Shown here: positions 61,272 through 64,000 of the stretch, piece by piece
Layout of the letters: each line of letters begins with the position of its first letter
Position numbering within the stretch: position 1 is the stretch's first letter
NCBI RefSeq assembly: GCF_026914265.1
Contig: NC_069135.1
Span: 38,142,946 to 38,206,945, forward strand
Origin: Mya arenaria
Taxonomy: Eukaryota; Mollusca; Bivalvia; Myida; Myidae
DNA length: 64,000 bases
Direction: 5' to 3'
Translations under genes and position numbers: made by a program
Notes under the pieces: generated by a model
Databases searched by the model: none
Seen by the model: only the letters and a program-made list of their open reading frames with translations
What the model was told of the DNA's origin: nothing

Positions 61272-62042
61272 ATGGCTGAAGGAAATCCATCGAAGAAAGC
61301 AAAACTTGTCTATGGAAATTCGGGAGAGTTTGCGGAAGACGATGAAGTGACGTTTACTTTTCCCAGAGAGGACAACAAACAGTTGTTCTTCTCCATATGT
61401 ATTTTATCAAGATGTTAACCTGTGTTTAAGGCGATGTTTGAAGATGATTTTAAGGAAAAGAAGGATAAGAACGTTAACATTAAGGACATTAAGAGGGCTG
61501 ATTTTATGCAGTTCTTATACGTGTGTGATCCAATGGTGATTGAACATCCAACAGGTAAATATGTTTTATAATGTTATACAGTAAAAGCTAAGTTGTAATA
61601 AACAATGTACTGTGCGTATGTAATTATTCAGAAATTTGCAGGAATAAGAAATCAATCAAAATTGTAAATAAATACCTACTAGCTATATGTTTTTATTCCA
61701 GATCAAAATGTGTTCCAGGTGGTGGAAATCGCTGAAAAGTACCAGCATGAGTCCATGATAAAAAAGTGCAGATCAATAATGAGTGAAAATATATTGCGTA
61801 GCTACAATGTTAAAGCAAATGAAGCTATTGATGTGTTGTCATTGGCTGAGAAGTATGGCTACAAAGAGTTATTGCAAGAAGCCGAGGGCTGTTTGTTAGA
61901 ATGTGAATTTAATTATCTTCTTAACACGGAGCATTTTGAAAAGTTGCCGTTAGACTTCAAATATCAAATTCTGTCAAAACGTGTGCTAAAATATAATAAA
62001 GAAAGGGTATCCAAGCCTTCATTTAGCAGTAAGATGGTTTAG
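61272..62042 (+). pseudogene. BTB-BACK domain gene copy with in-frame stop
   Basis: Exon 1 (61272-61554) starts MAEGNPSKKAKLVYGNS and reads into a BTB fold: FFSICILSRC, stop, PVFKAMFEDDFKEKKDKNVN, IKRADFMQFLYVCDPMVIE. Exon 1 ends CCAACAG|GTAAAT. Exon 2 starts at 61702 after TTTATTCCAG, and the junction in phase 1 gives DQNVFQVVEIAEKYQHESMI. A helical BACK-like stretch follows (AIDVLSLAEKYGYKELLQEA). The TAA at 61416-61418 replaces a residue in the usual SPVFKAMF context, and one base (TCA to TAA) would explain it. Exon 2 can end at TAG 62042 or be spliced at GCA|GTAAGA just before it. No further exon is seen and a mariner lies 270 bp downstream. BTB-BACK proteins commonly act as oligomeric or Cullin-3 adaptors. 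This copy is probably non-functional. Confidence 0.7.
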
Positions 62043-62313
62043 GTGTAAACAAACGATTTTACGATTATTGATGACTTTGATGTCCAGTTTTTTTTTAATT
62101 ATAATGAACACATACCAGCCCATAATGATTGATGTTTTATCAGTGGTTACAGATGTCAGAACCTTTAGGTTATTGAAATAGGGAAATAACTGTCCACAAA
62201 CCTGAACTATTTCGTTGTATTATAACAATTGTACAAAGCGTTCAATAATGTTTGGTTTAAGCAATTTTTTTTTGTTCTACTTTGATCACATTCAGATGAT
62301 GGACATTGCATCT
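62043..62313. other. Spacer between BTB copy and mariner
   Basis: AT-rich with no feature. Confidence 0.4.
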
Positions 62314-63331
62314 ATGAGGGTTGTCCGGAAAATTTTGAGACTGTGTCTATATTTCAAAACGTTTTTAATATAATTCAACAAACAATAAGCAACTGTGTAT
62401 ATATAGACTATTCACGAGTTTCCTTTTGAAAAATAAAACTTTATAATCATAATAAGGAAGAAAATGGTTGTCAAGACAACCCATCTAGCGCTTCACGGAG
62501 AACTTTAAAATTTACTCTTTCTGAAAATTGTTCACAATTCATATATACTACCTCTTCTGAATAATAGATGCCAAAACGTCACGTCAAAACATGACGACAG
62601 CATGACGTCAGCTGCATGCTCGCGATTTATTAAAGTCATCTCAATGTAGACAAATTTGTAACAATCAACGGAAGTAGAGAGGTATTTCGAGAATGTACGA
62701 AAAAACTGCAACATTGATGTCATGCACGGAGCAGCGCGCTATGATCAAACATGGTGTTCGCAGCGGGATAGCTCCTACAAATACTTATGCGTGTCTAACA
62801 CGGGATAAATCAAAGTCAACATGTTCAAGGGCTTTGGTATTTCGCTGGCATGGACGTTTTAAGTGACCGGCATGAAAATGTGTGCGATTTAAAGCGGCAG
62901 ACTGTCAGTTGTGAGTGAAAGTGGCGTAAGTTCAGTGTGGGACAGGTTGCAAGAAGACCGGCGGAGGACAGTGAGGGAAATTGGTGACTCTGTTCAGTTA
63001 AAAAGGACAGTTGTTCATAATATCATGGAAGAGTTGTACGGACAGATATTTAAGCAATGGGTTGAACGCCACCGTGTGTACTTGCAAAAGGAGGTTTTTT
63101 TAAAAAAAAAATGATGTGACGCAATGAGGCAAGGAAGTGCTCCATGGCTTGTGACCTGTATTTTTTGTAATGTTTGTTGTGTATGTTCACTTCGTAGTAC
63201 ATGTATATTGTTAAACCTTTCAGGATTTATTTATATTTAGATAAAATTGTCAGCTGCTAAAATTTTGAATACATCCAGCGAGTTGTATGTTTTTTATAAA
63301 CGCAGTCTCATAACTTTCGGGACATCCCTCG
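62314..63331 (+). mobile_element. Internally deleted mariner-type transposon
   Basis: The left end TGAGGGTTGTCCGGAAAATT then TTGAGACTG and the right end CAGTCTCATAACTTTCGGGA then CATCCCTCG are inverted repeats of about 30 bp. Total length is 1.02 kb against about 1.3 kb for full mariners. A TA target duplication is visible only on the left (TA|TGAGGG). Confidence 0.75.
62729..63114 (+). pseudogene. Mariner transposase fragments
   Basis: From 62729 one frame reads EQRAMIKHGVRSGIAPTNTY and SRALVFRWHGRFK, the first helix-turn-helix of mariner transposases, ending at TGA. A second frame from about 62911 reads SVWDRLQEDRRRTVREIGDS and KRTVVHNIM, the second helix-turn-helix. It then passes directly into FKQWVERHRVYLQKEV, typical of the transposase C-terminus. 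The DDE/D catalytic middle is therefore deleted and the N-terminal half is frameshifted. No activity is possible from this copy. Confidence 0.75.
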
Positions 63332-63364
63332 TCCTTAAGTATTTTCCATATTGTGAATTAATTT

Positions 63365-64000
63365 TTATGCCCCCCAAGGTGGGCATATTAAAATCGCACC
63401 ATCCGTCTGTGTGTCCGGCTCAATAACTCGTGTCCGGGCTGTAACTTTCCCTTCTATGGACATATTTTAAAATAACTTGCTACATGTGTTCCACATACCA
63501 AGACGACGTGTCGCGTGCAAGACCCGTGTCCCTACCTCAAAGGTCAAGGTCACACTTAGTGTTTATTCACAATGAAGTGCTGCATATAGGACATAGAGTA
63601 TAAGTTGTCGTGTCCGGGTTGTAACTTTCCCTTGTATGGACAGATTTTAAAATAACTTGCCACATGTGTTCCACAAACCAAGACGACGTGTCGCGTGCAA
63701 GACCCGTGTCCCTACCTCTGAGGTCAAGGTCACACTTAGTGTTTATTCACAATGGAGTGCTGCATATAAGGACATAGAGTATAAGTTGTCGTGTCTGGGC
63801 CGTAACTTTCCATTGTATGGACAGATTTTAAAATAACTTGCCACATGTGTCCGACATACCAAGAAGACATGTCACGTGCAAGACCCATTTCCCTACCTCT
63901 AAGTTCAAGGTCACACTTAGTGTTTATTCACAATGTAATGCTGCTTATAAGGACATAACAGTGTCGGTTGTCAAGTTTGGGTGGTATTTTTTTAAGTTTA
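63365..64000. repeat. 181-bp tandem repeat of a dispersed mollusc-type element, cut by window end
   Basis: Begins with the short hairpin ATGCCCCCCAAGGTGGGCAT, then three full units and a partial. TGTCCGGGCTGTAACTTTCC recurs at 63431, 63611 and 63792, with CGTGCAAGACCCGTGTCCCT and AAGGTCAAGGTCACACTTAG in each unit. I know similar phrases from dispersed repeats of bivalve genomes. The array continues beyond 64000. Confidence 0.75.

Overview
The window reads as nuclear DNA of a bivalve mollusc, probably a heterodont clam or mussel. That assignment is inference. It rests on AT-rich sequence with long introns and GT..AG splice sites, a family of RING-less TRIM-like genes (two B-boxes, coiled coil, NHL-type propeller), BTB-BACK and Cys-rich membrane-protein genes, mariner and LINE copies, tRNA-derived SINEs and the dispersed repeats I associate with bivalve genomes. 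There is no prokaryotic or organellar signal.

Layout. (A) 1-7.4 kb: a remnant of a TRIM-like first exon, an intact two-exon TRIM-like gene (808-3300), then a 44-bp repeat block, a SINE and a 27-bp minisatellite. (Middle) 7.4-26.6 kb: mostly non-coding, with several foldback/MITE elements, four visible exons (13.6-16.5 kb) of a single-pass membrane protein with a Cys-rich ectodomain, a 5'-truncated LINE on the minus strand (18.8-22.1 kb) and a second LINE fragment. (B) 26.7-31.9 kb: a 5'-truncated, shattered TRIM-like pseudogene followed by a 3.2-kb 45-bp array. (C) 33.1-40.65 kb: a second TRIM-like copy, whose intron holds 35 copies of a 59-bp repeat and whose frame carries one in-frame TGA, followed again by the 44-bp block, SINE and 27-bp minisatellite. 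(D) 42.8-59.1 kb: a 44-bp block running directly into a 15.8-kb satellite of a 29-bp monomer. (E) 59.1-64 kb: small tandem repeats, a BTB-BACK gene copy with a stop, an internally deleted mariner, and a 181-bp tandem repeat cut by the window end.

A, B, C and D look like copies of one ancestral segment (gene, 44/45-bp repeats, a founder sequence, SINE, 27-bp repeats), each with different losses and different repeat expansions. The strongest new signals are two. First, the TRIM-like introns carry a motif about 20 nt after the 5' splice site that is the reverse complement of a motif found once downstream in gene 1 and 35 times in gene 2. This arrangement could fold the intron or could descend from a foldback element. 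Second, the 29-bp satellite appears to have been born from a sequence that is single-copy at the equivalent place in the sister segments.

All calls are from reading the sequence. No database search or folding program was run. Boundaries of repeats and mobile elements are approximate.
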